A stretch of 64,000 nt of DNA from Batkoa obscura (taxonomy: Eukaryota; Entomophthoromycota; Entomophthoromycetes; Entomophthorales; Batkoaceae): assembly GCA_030770535.1 (NCBI GenBank), contig JASVEC010000007.1:1116001-1180000 (forward strand), in the 5' to 3' direction. Below, in pieces: positions 11,187-24,315 of the stretch. Numbering within the stretch: the first letter of the stretch is position 1; each line of letters opens with the position of its first letter. The notes under the pieces are model-generated. The model did no database searches and had not been told where the DNA came from. It saw nothing but the letters and a program-made list of their open reading frames with translations. The position numbers and the translations under genes are program-made.

Positions 11187-13414
11187 ATGACTGAAGAAAA
11201 TCAATCACAACCTAATGATAAAGGGTATCTTAATTTAAATTATCAACAATGGACCTTTGGAACTACAAAGAATCCAGATGAGAGTAAGTTGTTTTGATTT
11301 TCAATTACTAATAAATTATAATTAATAAAAAATAAATTAGTTTTAAATTTATTACCTGAGTTTCAATTGGATCTAAAAGAAGATGACGATAGTAATTTAA
11401 CAGAAGAAGTAGACGAATCGTTCCTTAATGAACAAAAAGAAGACCAAGGTTTTTTAAATTATATGGCTAATTATTTGGAAAAAGTAGATGTCTCTTATTT
11501 GTAAGTTAAATGATTTATTATTATTATTGTTATACAGTTTATTTGATGTATTATTAATTTATTAGAAAATTTAAACCTATTGATAATATAGATGGGGACA
11601 AAAAACAAAACTATCAATCCAGTTTACCACCTTTAGCTGAAGGTATTTTAAGAGGTTCAACAATGAGATATAGGCAGTTGTTGACAATGAGTAAACTCAA
11701 TGAAGTTTATAGAATACTTTAAGTTATAATCTTTATATTCGTTTTAGATAAGTCAACAATAGAAATAAAGGATTTAAATTCAGAAAAAATAATCGAAGAT
11801 TATTTAAAGCCATTTGAGAATGAAGAAGAAAGTGAATTTGATCAATCTTTTGGAGTAAAAAACAATAATGAAAGTAATCTTTATTCTGTTTTATTTTTAT
11901 ACAATTAAAAGTAATAATAAATTATAAAGGTATGGGTAATAATGATGACAATTCAAATGAAAATGGTAAGTATAGGTTATTACTAAATTATATGCATTAA
12001 TTTATATACAAAATATTAAATGTATTTTTGATGTTATTAATGCTTATTATTACATACTGAATTATGCATTAACTAATTAATTATTTAAATGTAGATATAT
12101 TAAATGTATCAGGTACATTTGAACAAAAAGTAAAAACGGAAGAAGAAGTTAAGCAGGGTAATTTAATTCAAATACATCAAAGCTCAATTATAAAAATTTA
12201 ATTAGAAAATATGAATGAATTAAAAAAATATATGCTAGAAATTAATGAATTTGAAAGTCATATGAGTGGGGATAAAGAATATTTACCAGAAGAAGACTTA
12301 TTATATGTTGATTTGGATATGACTTTGATATCCAATTCACCTTTGATGAAATTACAAAAATTATTCAGTAAAGTAAGTAAATATGATGGATTTGATTTGA
12401 TAGATAAGGACATGTTTTCGAATATATTTTATTTATTACATAATTGTATCAAATATGCGGAATTTAAAACTTTATTTGAAATCAATTCAAATTATAATAT
12501 AACCTTTACAGAGGATAATTTAGAAGAAGAATTTCAATCTGTTTGTACAATAATTAAATATGGTTTATTAGCAGCTAATTTAACATTAAGTATAGCTAAT
12601 AAATTAGAGATTAATCGATATTTATACAGTGAAAACATAATGACCTCATCTCTAAGTTTCATACGAAATCAATTAACTTTTACATTATTTCCATCGATTG
12701 AAGTAATCAAAGGAGGATTTAATACAACTAAATTCACAAATTTATCGAAATCGTTTATGAGAGTATTACAGTATAATTTATCACAATTATCTAATATTGC
12801 GTTTCAAGTTGCCAATTTTTTTCATGATTTTAAATTATTTATAAAAGATAGTGAAATTGCATTAAATATTATAATAACATTAAGTTATATTTGTATATAT
12901 AGTTTATTTATGGATTTAACTGGGGGTAAAAAATACACAATATTTAGTAAAGGTTCTGGTAATTTGTTTAAAAAACAATTCCAAGGAACTCTAGAAATTG
13001 TAAGTTTTAATTTTTTTAATTAAATTAACAAATATTAATTTAGTAATAATATAGATATTTACTAATTACCCAGATCAAAGATCTTGGATACTTGAGGAAA
13101 TATTAGCTTCTTTAATTAAATTACCATTAAACAAAAGAACAAGTAAAACTCATAGGTAAATATATTTATAATAAATATTTAAAATATAATAATTATAATC
13201 TAATGACAATGTAATATTAAATATTAAACATAAATAGATTAATTGATGGAAGGTTTTTACATTCTTCTACAGTATTAATACTTCAATTAATACAAAATAT
13301 GTTTGAAAATTCTATTTCCAAATGGATATTAGAATCTAAAGATTATCAAGAATTTGTTGTCGATCAATTTTCTCCAAGATCAAATGCATTTCGTCAAATA
13401 GCTGATAAAGTAAT

Positions 13415-13452
<38 letters not shown>

Positions 13453-16400
13453 CTTTATTAACATTTTATTATATTTTTTATTATTTAGCTATATTTAAAT
13501 TGGAAATATCATATTGAAGAAGCAAGTAAAATTATTGGATTCACTTTAAAGTATTTATTTTCAAGGTAATTTAACTACTTTACTAATTTTATTGTATTTA
13601 TTTAATAATGAATTATAATAGAATTATAAAAAATAAAAATCAAAATGATAGTGAATATCGAATTATATTAGATAATATACTTGAAGATTCATTAACTATA
13701 TTAAATTTACCAGAATGGCCAGCAGCGGAAATATTATTAAGAGTTATGACTACAATTTTAGTTGGATTCGCTGATGATTCAACAACAGAGCAACAACTTA
13801 AAGGATTTGCTATTGAATATTTAGGACATATAGCAGCAAGAATAAAAAAGCATAACATTCAATCTTTAGAATCTGATTATCTTGAAGAATGTACAAAAAG
13901 TTCAAAAAGTCATGATTCGGAAATTATTGCTACTTTAGCTCAACTTCCAAAATCACTTTCATTATCACTTCCTATTGGTTCCATTGAAACTTTATTAGTA
14001 TGCGAAGATAAAATACAATTATATTTACAAGCACTTTCAACAGAAGATGCTTTATATGAAGTAATTTTTATTTTGTATTTAATACTATTTATAATAATCA
14101 TATTTTTAAAGGGAGCAAGAAAGCTTCATTTATGTCAATTTGGCATGACTCTACTTAAGATTTATCATGATTCTACTCAAAATGATAACAATAGTAAAGA
14201 AGTAGCAAAACAATTATTAAGTAAACGAAGTACTGAAATGATCAATTCCTATTTAGCAAAAGTCATAGCTTTATCTTGTACTAAAAGTACAATTGATTCA
14301 ATTAAAGTATCCGAACAATTAGAAACACAAAATAGAGATATTATTTGTATATTAAATGAAGCAATAGCCTTTAGAAAACCATTATATCAATGTTTTAATT
14401 CAATATTATCAAGAATATTATTATGTTTGGAAATGAATGTATTATCTTATCGGTCTAAATCAATTAAAGCAATAACACAGATAGTATCTAATCATCCTGA
14501 GATAATTAATATACCAAAGCTAAGATCATCAGTACTTTATAGAATACAAGATACATCAGCATCTGTAAGAGATTCAGCAGTGGATTTAATTGGAAGATAT
14601 ATGAATTTAAAGCCAGAAACAACATCTGAATGTTATAAAATTGTTAGTGAAAGAGTATTAGATATTGCAACAGCAGTTAGAAAAAGAGTAGTTCGATTAT
14701 TGAGAGATTTATATTCAACAATTAAAGATCGTAATTTAATGATTGATATTTGTTGTAAAGTATTAAATAGAACGTATGATGATGAATTTCATGTTAGAGA
14801 ATTAGCTATTAAAATATTACAAGATATTTGGTTTATGCCATTAAAAAAATATAAATTACCACTTGATTATGATTTAAATACTTTAAATGATTCTAAAATA
14901 AAATTTGAAAGTATTTCTATTTTAGGGCAAAAAGAATTAATTGAAAGGGTATCTATCATAATTGATGTTGTTAAAGTAACATGTGTATCTTTAGAAACAG
15001 ATCAAGTTATTGTTGATTTTATATCCAAATCATTAGATAAACCAAAAGATAATAAAAATGAAACTTATAAACGATGGGGAAATAATATGATTATGGCTAA
15101 ATTAATTGTGAGTTGTTTATTAAATCAATTAGTCAATTTACCAGAAAATATTAATATCAATATTATTTCAAGTATATTAAAATGTATTTATACCTTTTGT
15201 TCATCAAAGAGTTCTTTAATGCCAGCCAATCATATACCTACTTTAGAGCCTTATATAGGTTGTTTTAATGAACCTTCAGAACAAATGAATATGTATTATG
15301 TATTGAAGATATATAATCAAGTAATTGCTAATGCTAATTATAATCATCCTAAATTATTAAGCTCCATTGAAGGTACTTTATTGAGTTCATTACCTAAGTT
15401 ATCCCCTATTGTATTATGTGAAGCTATCCCATGTTTATGTGTTGTTTCAGAAATCATTGGTAGTATTGAGTTAAAGATTAGTAAATTATATCAGTCATGT
15501 ATAGAATTACTGAAAAAAGAAAAAGTTAACTTCGAAAAGCATGGTATACTTTCAGCAGAAAAGAATACAATACGATTATTATTAATTTGTAGTTTAGTTA
15601 GTCAAAATATTGATAAAAAAAGAGGATTTAAGAATATTAATAGAAAACCCATTAATAATCAAAAGCTTTTAGATGAAGTTTATGAACTTATATTATTCTT
15701 TACAAATAAGGATTTGAAAATGATGGTACGATTAGCAGCTATTCAAAGTTTAGGATTTATTATGTTAGAATATCAAAGTTATTTTATTAAAGAAGAATCC
15801 TTTGAATTATTTTCAAATATTTTATCATCAAAAAATAAGGATATTAAATTAAAATTTTTAAATTTACTTTATGATTATTTAGCACAAGAATCACCAACTA
15901 TAACAGATATATTAAACAAAACGGAAGATAAAAAGATAATTGGCTTAGAAGATTTAATTGGTAATACAGAACAAATGGGAGAATCAAGTATTATATGTTC
16001 TGTTATGCAATATTGTTTAGAAAATATATTAGATTGTGGATTAAGTGGGATTCATTCATTACAAATGAGAGCATTAAAAGTAATTAAACCAATTGTTGAA
16101 CAGGGCCATGTTAATCCATTAATGTGTTTACCAGTATTAATTGGCTTAACTACAAGTGAAGATAAAAGTTTAAGTAATTTAGCTTATTTTATTTATACAA
16201 ATATAGCTACTCGATTTGAATCTATTGCTTATTCAAAAAATATTGAAGCTGTACAAGTTACTTATCAATATCATTTAAAAGTTATGGAAAGTGAAAACCT
16301 ATTTGGGTTTAGAAAATCAGATAACGAATTTCCAGTGGGTTTATTAAATGATTTTTATAAATTTATCCGTCATAGTAAACAACGTAGAAATGAATTATTT

Positions 16401-17358
16401 CATTCTATTATTAAAAACTTTGAATATGATTTTAAACAAAATCTAGATGAAGTAAATATTATTTAATAATAATGATATTATAAATAATTGTTTATTTTTT
16501 AGGTGGATGTTCAATATCATAAATTTGTATTAGAAAATTTAGCATTTTTAGAATATAAAACATTAGATGAACCAATTTATTTAATTACATTAATTAATCA
16601 AGTAATTTCTACAACAGGTGCTGATGTAATTCATTATATTGATAATGAAGATAAAAAAGGTAATTTAAATAACAATAATGTTATAGTAATACATTGATAT
16701 TAATTTCATAAAATAGAAGAAGATAATATTTTCGATTTATTATTAGCTAAACTTTCTGACTCAATGAGTTGTTTATTAATCTTGAAAATTAATCTACAAA
16801 TGCTATATACTATTAGCAGTTCGTAAGTTTATAAATTATTCATAATAATAATAAATAAATAATAACCTTAACTTTAATATAGTAAATTGATGACGTATAG
16901 AACAGAAGATAGTAAATTATTCAAAGATAAACCATTGACTAAATATACTGGATTTGACCCAACGGGCGATTGGACAAGTTTTAAATTTTCCTTTGGTACG
17001 GTTGAAGACGAAATAGCATTAAATATTGCTAGTGAAAGAGTAATCCTATTTAAATAATAGAAATACATATTTAACTTATTATTAGTTTAAAACCTTTTTA
17101 TCCCGAGATAGCTCTTCCTTATTAGATTGTGAAGATATTTATTCCAATGACACTTCTCATTTAAGAAAATATCAATTACGTACCAAAAATAAAATCAAAA
17201 AAGCATCCGCTTCAAAGGCTGCTATGAAATATCAAGAGGATACAACGGATGAAGAAGAGTGGCAAGAGGATAGTGATGAAGAGAGTGAAAATAGCGAAGA
17301 GGATAATAGTGATGAAGACTTTATGCCAAAGTTTCCAATTTCTGCTTTGAAAAAATAA
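11187..17358 (+). CDS. SCC2: sister chromatid cohesion loader Scc2/Mis4/Nipped-B, about 1724 aa, 16 exons
   Basis: Loads the cohesin ring on chromosomes, with Scc4 as partner. Reading frames join cleanly across 15 introns with GT...AG ends. Exons, by eye: 11187-11283, 11341-11500, 11566-11642, 11748-11873, 11930-11965, 12095-12157, 12206-12999, 13055-13155, 13238-13409, 13489-13565, 13622-14060, 14112-16451, 16503-16659, 16717-16822, 16883-17039, 17086-17358. The N-terminus is acidic and poorly conserved. The diagnostic segment is FTNYPDQRSWILEEILASL at about residue 452, followed by KLPLNKRTSKTHR, the start of the family HEAT region. HEAT-like helices fill the large exon, including the conserved LRSSVLYRIQDTSASVRDSAVDLIGRYM block at 14521-14610. 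The C-terminus is a KxRTK and Asp/Glu-rich tail. Length is between fission yeast Mis4 and animal Nipped-B. Exon phases sum to an open frame ending in TAA, which supports the model; small exons at the 5' end are the least certain. Confidence 0.9.
13416..13452 (+). repeat. (TAA)n microsatellite in an SCC2 intron
   Basis: About 12 uninterrupted TAA/AAT triplets lie near the start of the intron between SCC2 exons 9 and 10. They are likely length-variable and have no effect on the protein. Confidence 0.9.
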
Positions 17359-17820
17359 AGATGATATAGCTTATAAAAAGAATAATAAAATGTTAAAGGC
17401 TTTGTTAAATATCAACGTTTGTTTTTAATTATTATTTGCTTTATTTTACTTTAAATAATAACTACAGAGTGTCTATATTTAATATAAGCTATTCTAAATT
17501 AACGTAATAAAATAAAGAAAGAATCAACTTGACATGAATAATATAAAATTATCTATATCTAGATAATGTTATTAAACTTGGGAAAAAAATAGTTCAAAAT
17601 ACTATAGATTATTACCTTCAAAGTAGACTATGTATAACAAAATCTATCTTTTAATAATCCATGGTAATAATAATAATAATTTTAATAGTTAATAGTTTTT
17701 GTAGTTTGATAAATTAATCTTTATTTTTTATGAAGTGTTTTTATATTATTATATTAATAAGTTGTTTTTTTGAAATATGTAATAATTGAATCTTTTTAGG
17801 CATTAAAAAATAAATAAAAA
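17359..17820. other. intergenic between convergent SCC2 and SSH4
   Basis: AT-rich 3' flank of SCC2; no gene or RNA seen before the MITE-1 copy at 17821. Confidence 0.4.
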
Positions 17821-17923
17821 TATGAGGGTGTTTTTTTTTGGGTTTATCACTTTTTCCATCTTTTAAGCGCTATTTAAGCAGAAAAATTGCTAGTAAATTA
17901 AACACAAAAATACATCCCCATAT
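17821..17923 (-). mobile_element. MITE-1 copy 2
   Basis: TATGAGGGTG at one end and CATCCCCATA at the other, with the AAGCGCTATTTAAGC core between, about 103 bp, flanked by TA. It is located between the 3' ends of SCC2 and SSH4. Confidence 0.8.
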
Positions 17924-18037
17924 TATAAAAGTCAAACAGTAATTTGATTTTTAATATTATAAATTTATTGAATTTACAATTAAATAGTCTCAAAAATTAT
18001 AGACAAAAAAAAGCGTTATAACTATAAAAACATTACA

Positions 18038-18848
18038 TTAAGCTTCTATAGTATAATTTGGTGGCATTTTAGGTTCTAAATTAACCCTACTCTTCCCCAA
18101 ACCGCAATCATTAGCCCATTGAAAATTAAAGGGTTGTTTCCCAAAATTAAATTGAATACAGCAAATTCCATCTGAGTAAATAGTAGGATAAAATTGAGTT
18201 TCTTCGGTCTTGAAATTGATTAATTCACTTGCGATACCATCTAATGTGTAGTAGAGCTGGGATCGATAGTTATTATAATATAAACCAATGACTGTAGGAG
18301 GAGGGTGATTAATGTGATAAAGTTGTAAAAGCGGATGATGGTGGCTGTGGATAGTACCAGTGTTGATGTGTAAGCTGATACTATTGGATGAGTTACCTTG
18401 AAGTAATAAAGGTTGTGAGTAATTATCGTTAAATTATATGTAATTAAATATTTTACTTTTTTAACTTACCTATCTCATTAGAATTCAAAACATCCTTCAT
18501 TGCTAAGCCAAAATAAAGGTTATTAATAGGAGATAGTTCAACAATAGTAATTTCTAAATAAATAAACCCATTCCTCTCGATTGGTAGTTCCGTTTGTACA
18601 TTAGAAGAAGAGTAGAAGCTTATTTTATCTTCAGGATCAATAGTTAATTTGGTGAAATTGTTAGCAGTTAATATAAATTCAGGGTAATAGGGAGAAGTGG
18701 GAGAAGGACATTGAGGGGAAGAAAGGCCATTTTTAAGATTTTTAAAATAGATGTATAAGCGATGAAGGAGTATAAGGGTGGATATGAGGATTAACATGGC
18801 TAATATTGGATAAAATATAGAACGAAAAAGTTGATTAGGATCAGACAT
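18038..18848 (-). CDS. SSH4: Ssh4/Ear1-like SPRY membrane adaptor, 245 aa, 2 exons
   Basis: Likely an endosome/vacuole membrane adaptor that brings the Rsp5-type HECT ubiquitin ligase to cargo. Exon 1 is 18848-18470 and exon 2 is 18396-18038; the single intron joins an Ile-Gly codon in phase. One membrane segment covers about residues 11-34, followed by a short linker and a SPRY domain to about residue 225 (features: NNLYFGLAMKDVL, then YYTLDG, then YPTIYSDG). The last residues contain PPNY, a PPxY motif of the kind that binds the ligase WW domains, in the position expected for this family. The SPRY loop after the intron is rich in His and Asn and is somewhat diverged. Convergent with SCC2. 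The exon 2 acceptor is chosen because it keeps the frame and the domain alignment. Confidence 0.82.
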
Positions 18849-20733
18849 TTTATTATTATTTAGGTATTTTTTTATTTTAAATAAAATAAGTTTTTAATTA
18901 TTACTTTTCTTTTTTTTTATATACTTTTTTATGAATTAAAAATTAATAGTTTCGGTATTTTAAATATTAATGTCTTCGGTCTTTTTTTATTTTATTCTAG
19001 AAATTTAGACGTGAGACGTCAGCTGAATGATGTTGCTTATAATTTTTCAATGTAATGCAGGGAGTTTAATATACTGCATAAGATTATATAAATTAGGGTT
19101 GACTACTTTATTCTTTATTGAGGTTATTGAGGTTATCAGGTTTTGGTAGATGTAAATATTGAAATGAGTAGAGAAATGGGTAAGGTTATTGCATTATTAT
19201 TGATTTCAGTATTTCATTTTGATTCTTTATTTTATTATACTGATTTTTATAAGATTTTAAACTCTCATTGATTTTCTAAAACTTTTTTAACATATTTATT
19301 TAATAGGTCTTTCATTAGGTTGATAGTATAATATATAAGAATATAATAGAACCAAGATAACAAACAAACATTTGATTATGATGCTATTTGTAGATTTTTG
19401 TTATTATTGAGTGATCATCATTAATCATTTTATTATTTTTGACAAATATAAAAACAATTCCTACTTCTCTCTTTTTCCCTTTTGACTCATACTCTTAATT
19501 ACAAAAACATAAAAACCCTTCCCCCTTATAAATAACACTAAATTCTCAGATTAACCGAAGCCCTTTTGATCATAAATAAAAGCAGGTTAATTTTTTTTGC
19601 TTTTTCTTTTACATCATATCATCTGGCTTTTAGTTTCTGAATGATAATAATAATAATCTTGCTTTTCTTATTTTTCTACTTTTTGATCATAGTTTTTTAT
19701 TGTTGTTATCAAGTTATTAGACACTTGAGTTGCTATAAAGTCGAAATAATATATTTTTTGAGGCTTAGCTCTTTTAGGCTAAAAAAAAATTCCTCCCTTT
19801 AGCATTGATATCATTCAACACGATTCTCAGATGTTTACTACTGTTTTTACTGTCAACCTAAATTAGAAAAATAAGTTTTTTAAATATTGTTTGTAATCAA
19901 AATATCACAATTTTCAAATCTTAATCTTTTTTTAAAATTGAAGAATTTAAACTTGTTTATTTCTATAATTAGAAATTAAAAATTATTTCCCTTATTTAGA
20001 ACGAAAAATTCAGGATTTTATTGATTACTCTTATTCTACTCTACTCAAAGGCAAGAATTATATATTGTATAATATACAAATCAACTATATAGCTAATATG
20101 GGCTATATTTCTTTAAGTGCTTTATCCTTTATTTTTTAATTCATCCCTCTGTAATATTACTAAATAAAGTAAATTACAATCCATTTAAGTGATAGTGCTG
20201 CCTACTGCCAATTCTACGTTACTAATTGGAATATCAAACTTTAATTGTTTTAATATTAATATTACTGCTCTATACATGCTAAAAGTAAACAGAAACGTAA
20301 CAAAAAGATTTTTTAGTATAAATTTAAGTAATTTTTTGCAAAATGAACAAAGTTATTTGTTTCAACTATATTTTGCTAATATACCACTAGCTTGTTAAAC
20401 AAATTCTTTAAAACGTTAGTCATTAAAACATTAACAAGCTGATATATGTTTATTGATTACTTGCTATATCAAATAATGCCAAATAAGCCAAAGCAATATA
20501 AATCAATGTATATAGTTATAAATAAATCAATAATTTATTTTTATTTATCACAGTTAAATAATCAACTGATCCGTTATCTTTAATAATTGTAAAAATCGAA
20601 GTTTTAGTTTCATTGTTAAGTCCACGCTTAATAGTAAATATCACTAAAAATTTATCTAAAATGTAATACTTGTTTCAACAATTTAGCATAAAGCCTTGTT
20701 TGCAATATACTGTTTGTAACTATATTTCCAAAA
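18849..20733. other. 1.9-kb gap with a pyrimidine-rich promoter-like stretch
   Basis: No gene is supported. At 19440-19640 the plus strand is strongly C/T-rich with TATAAATA near 19528 and looks like a strong fungal promoter or leader, but no ORF follows within 1 kb. A non-coding transcript is possible; the sequence gives no direct proof. Confidence 0.3.
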
Positions 20734-21974
20734 TCACTCCTTTTTAAAATATTTTGAAGCAGTTTCAGCCTCTGGAGACTCTTCTTTCTTTACCTCCATA
20801 GCCTTATCATTTAACTCTTCAAAGCTCGAAATGTCTTCTTTCTTAATAGGAGGAAATTCTTTCTCTTCTAACTCAATTTTGATCTCAGGCTCTCCTGTCT
20901 CTAATTTTGGTCGCATAGCCGATCTCACATTACTCCTTTTCCCCGGCTTAGAAGTTTTATCAAACGAGGGACAATCCTCTGCAATAGGGCATTCAAAACA
21001 TCTGGGTCTATTCCCTAAAATAAAATTAATATATACTTTTTGTTATAATAACTCAAAAATTTACCAATACAAACGGTTTGCCCAAAACCAACCAATAAAA
21101 AGTTAACTTCTTTCCAATATTTTTTAGGTAATACATTTTCCAACGCTACTCTCGTTTGTTCCGGTCCTTTTGTTTTCACCCACCCTAATCGATTACTAAT
21201 CCTATGTACGTGGGTATCTACACCAATTCCTATATTATAATTCCAACCACATTGTAATGCTAAAAATGCCATTTTGGGACCCACCCCTGGGAGTTTCAAC
21301 AATTCTTCTAAATTATCTGGTATATCATTATCATGTTCCTCTAAACAAATTTTTGCTGTTCGTTTGATGTATTTCCATTTTAAATTATGAAACCCCACTT
21401 TAGTTATACATTGATGTAATTTTTCTTCATCCATATCTACTAATAATTGAGGTGTAAGTGGTTTTTCACATGCTTGCCTTAGTTTTTTCATAGCTAAATA
21501 AGTGTCCTCATCTCGCGTTTGTGAGGATAAGATTAAGGATATTAATACATGAAATCGAAATTCCTAAGTTATGTAAATTATATGAGTATATAAAAATAAT
21601 ATTTAATAATAAAGCTTACTTTTCCTGTTAATTTTTCATCATCCCCACGTTCGCAACCCATAGAGTCAACAGGTGCTGAATGAGTTCCTCTATATTTTCT
21701 AATTTTTAAAAAAGTTGATTCCCAGTTACTTGGCGGCTTATGGCTTAGAAACGAACCACCGGTTATTAATACTTTCTTAGTTGGAGCTAACATATATTTA
21801 TTTTGATTAATATTAATGTTTCTTATGTTAGTTTTATTCAATTTTACTCTTTTTAACTTTTTTTGGCTTCTCCTCTGGTGATGCAATTGTCATTGAACTA
21901 TTGATATCGATTTCCTTTTTTATCGTTGGTTCTATTTCCGTCTTTATTATTTTACTATGGCTTCTTAGCTTCAT
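20734..21974 (-). CDS. NTH1: endonuclease III-type DNA glycosylase/AP lyase, 357 aa, 4 exons
   Basis: Removes oxidised pyrimidines in base excision repair, in nucleus and possibly mitochondria. Exons by eye: 21974-21848, 21786-21620, 21563-21065, 21014-20734; phases match at every junction. The helix-hairpin-helix LPGVGPKMA carries the catalytic Lys, GVDTHVHRISNRLGW carries the catalytic Asp, and an iron-sulfur loop follows with spacing C-x6-C-x2-C-x5-C, assembled across the last intron. LSSQTRDEDTYLAM matches the family's substrate-pocket start. The N-terminus (about 42 residues before the first intron) is basic with KK clusters fitting nuclear import. After the 4Fe-4S cluster there is an unusual acidic Glu/Lys-rich tail of about 85 residues with repeated KKE motifs. 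All key residues are intact. Confidence 0.93.
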
Positions 21975-22183
21975 GATTGTTGAAATTAGATGATTTTTTG
22001 AATTTCGAATTTTAAATAAAAAATGGTTAAAAGATAATCAAATTATTATGATAGCTTAGTTTATGTAATATTTTAGTCATTAGCATTTAGCATAAAAAAA
22101 TTCAGAATCGATCGTGTAACATTCAGTAGTAAAAATGAAGAGTAAATCACTTATCAAAATAGACTATTAAATAAGAGATATAT

Positions 22184-22265
22184 GATCAGGATGGGATTCG
22201 AACCCACGCCTCCGAAGAGACCGCGGCCTTAACACGGCGCCTTAGACCAACTCGGCCACCTGATC
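22184..22265 (-). tRNA. tRNA-Leu(AAG)
   Basis: On the minus strand an 82-base cloverleaf folds with a perfect 7-bp acceptor stem (GATCAGG/CCTGATC), a D-arm GCC/GGC, an anticodon stem CCGTG/CGCGG around the loop TTAAGGC, a long class II variable arm and a T-arm with loop TTCGAAT. The anticodon at positions 34-36 is AAG, reading CUU/CUC leucine codons after A-to-I editing. The long variable arm supports leucine. No intron. Confidence 0.95.
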
Positions 22266-22462
22266 TTAATAGTTAAGTACTCTAGAAAATTTAAAATAAA
22301 ATTTCAACAAAATGAAATAATTGAGCAAAAAAATAGCCAATATAACAAGATATTTTAGATAGAAAAATTAGCAATATTCAAAAACAAAATGAACATTGAA
22401 ACATTAAATTTAAATAAAAGCACAATTTATTCAGTTTAATTGAAAATAAATACTAATTCCAC

Positions 22463-23725
22463 CTAAGCAAACTCAATTTTACTATTTCCATTGAAGGTAG
22501 CAGCTCTAGCGGATCCAGCAGTTGGAGGAGGATGGGGTTCGTCACCAAGATGACCAGTCTTAAAGTTTCTTCTATCTTTGTCAAGGTGAGGAATTACGTC
22601 TTTGTTTTTACTAACGACTTCAGTGTTTCCATTAAAAGTTTCAATAACAAATCTTCCTTTGAAAGTAGATGGGAGAGAGATGAAAGTGTTTCCATTGACA
22701 GTAGCTGAATCATAGTTAATTTGATGATGAGGACGATTAGCTTCATGAGACTCATCATGAAGTACTCTAATACTAGTGTTTCCATTCACGGCCTTTGCGT
22801 GTACCTTATTGGAGTTGTTGGCTGTTAAATCAACGTTACCATCAACAGTAGCACCAATTACATGATTAGCTTTAATATTAGCGGTAGTGACATGACCACG
22901 AGTGGCAAATAAAGCTACACTTTCACCGGTGGTACCTTCAACATGAAGGTTACCAGAAACGGTACCAAGATTAATTTGGTTAACAATCAAGTCTTTGATT
23001 TTAATATCACCACAAACCAATTTAAGTTCCAACTTTTGTAAAGTCAATTTGCCTTTAAAATCAGTCTCTATATTACCGACTGGTAAATGAGACCAAAATT
23101 TTTCAAGGTGATCCAAATCATTAGGAAGATAAATCAAAACATTAGCCTTAATACATTCCCCATCATTGTGGAATACTCTCGGTCCACGAATACTGAAATC
23201 ATAAGAATCTTTGTTAATATGGAAACCTACATGGACATCATCAGCTGCCTTAATATCACTGATAAAGATTTCAGGTTCTATTTTAATGTTTGGTGAATCA
23301 TGACGTGCAAATTTTACAGTACTGAATTTGATGCTACCAATCATACCAACTCCAAAGGAGGTATGCTCTTTAGCGTTGAATTCAAAGGTTTCCTCTATTT
23401 TGTATGGGATGGTAGGATTGCAAACTGGTCTGGGTCCATGACCATGACCTGGTCCATGACCTGGACCGTGCTCATGGCCAGGGTGATGATAGGATTCCAT
23501 TTCACTATTTTCGTGCTGAAATGGACAGTTGAATTGAACAGTTGAAGCTAATTGATAAAAACCAAAAACTAATAAAGAGTAAATGACAAGTTTAGTCAAC
23601 ACTCTTAATACACTGCACTTTCTTTTTTTGGGTTCTTCTGGTAAAGGTTCGGTATTGTTACCCTCTTCGCATAATAATGCTTCTTTTTCGTTATGTACTG
23701 GATAATACGCTTTTGTATCACTCAT
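22463..23725 (-). CDS. membrane-anchored adhesin-like beta-repeat protein, 420 aa
   Basis: I recognise the fold type, not the function. A cytosolic N-terminus of about 35 residues (acidic, then KKRK) precedes one membrane segment at about 43-63, so type II topology is likely. A spacer rich in His, Gly and Pro follows (about 75-98, GHGPGHGHGP). The rest, about 110-420, is a series of short beta repeats of the sort found in DUF4097-type putative adhesins: TVSGNLHVEG, TVDGNVDLTA, AVNGNTSIRV, TVNGNTFISL, TFNGNTEVVS, TFNGNSKIEF. The xxNGNxxI spacing of 20-40 residues suggests a right-handed beta-helix or solenoid displayed outside the plasma membrane or in the lumen. Single exon. A broken paralogue lies at 49711-50917. 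The His-rich spacer might bind metal; that is inference. Confidence 0.8.
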   Translation of the reverse strand: MSDTKAYYPVHNEKEALLCEEGNNTEPLPEEPKKRKCSVLRVLTKLVIYSLLVFGFYQLASTVQFNCPFQHENSEMESYHHPGHEHGPGHGPGHGHGPRPVCNPTIPYKIEETFEFNAKEHTSFGVGMIGSIKFSTVKFARHDSPNIKIEPEIFISDIKAADDVHVGFHINKDSYDFSIRGPRVFHNDGECIKANVLIYLPNDLDHLEKFWSHLPVGNIETDFKGKLTLQKLELKLVCGDIKIKDLIVNQINLGTVSGNLHVEGTTGESVALFATRGHVTTANIKANHVIGATVDGNVDLTANNSNKVHAKAVNGNTSIRVLHDESHEANRPHHQINYDSATVNGNTFISLPSTFKGRFVIETFNGNTEVVSKNKDVIPHLDKDRRNFKTGHLGDEPHPPPTAGSARAATFNGNSKIEFA

Positions 23726-24200
23726 TTTATTTCTTAAAGAGAAAACAGTGGTTTAGATTTTTTAGTATTTATGATGTCTTTTTTAAAATTGTGCTTGGAA
23801 AAGTTTGGTTTTTATAATTTGCTTGGCATTGCCTTTTAAATCTAGTGATCTCAAACTTTGGTTTAAATTTAAAGGTCCAATCACTTAAACTGCTTTTTTT
23901 TAAAATTTTAATTGTTTGGTTCGAATTTATTAGTTACTGCTTAGTTATTTATTAATTCGGGCTAATATTATTCAATTGTCCTTGACAGTATACATACAAC
24001 ACCATTGAAAATACTTTAATATTCTTCTTAAGATGAATGAACAGAGAGCTATGGCTTAGCATTGAGTTTAAACGAAAGTATAATTTAAATAGCTTGAAAG
24101 CATATTTTAAAAACACTAGAGTACTAAAAATATTAGCCCAAACCGAGGTGACTGTTAGAAAATGAATAAAACAGGAAATTAATAACTTGCTGCTGCTCTT
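23726..24200. other. promoter side of the adhesin-like gene and a possible degenerate inverted-repeat element
   Basis: From about 23955 to 24145 the ends GGGCTAATATTATT and, on the other strand, GGGCTAATATTTTT face each other, which may mark a decayed element of about 190 bp. No gene seen. Confidence 0.35.
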
Positions 24201-24315
24201 ATTTAAACATGGATTGGGCATTTAATTTTGTGTTTGTTGAGTTTAACCATCATGACTTTTTCTATTTTTATACTCAACAAACACGAAATTAAATAATCCC
24301 AATTTATGTTTAAAT
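24201..24315. mobile_element. hairpin element with long terminal inverted repeats
   Basis: About 115 bp, of which roughly 45 bp at each end are inverted copies. The inner part of the arm is nearly perfect (ATTTAATTTTGTGTTTGTTG on the left; one mismatch on the right arm). The outer part of both arms contains TTTAAACAT and ATTGGG. Non-coding, unrelated to MITE-1. Confidence 0.65.
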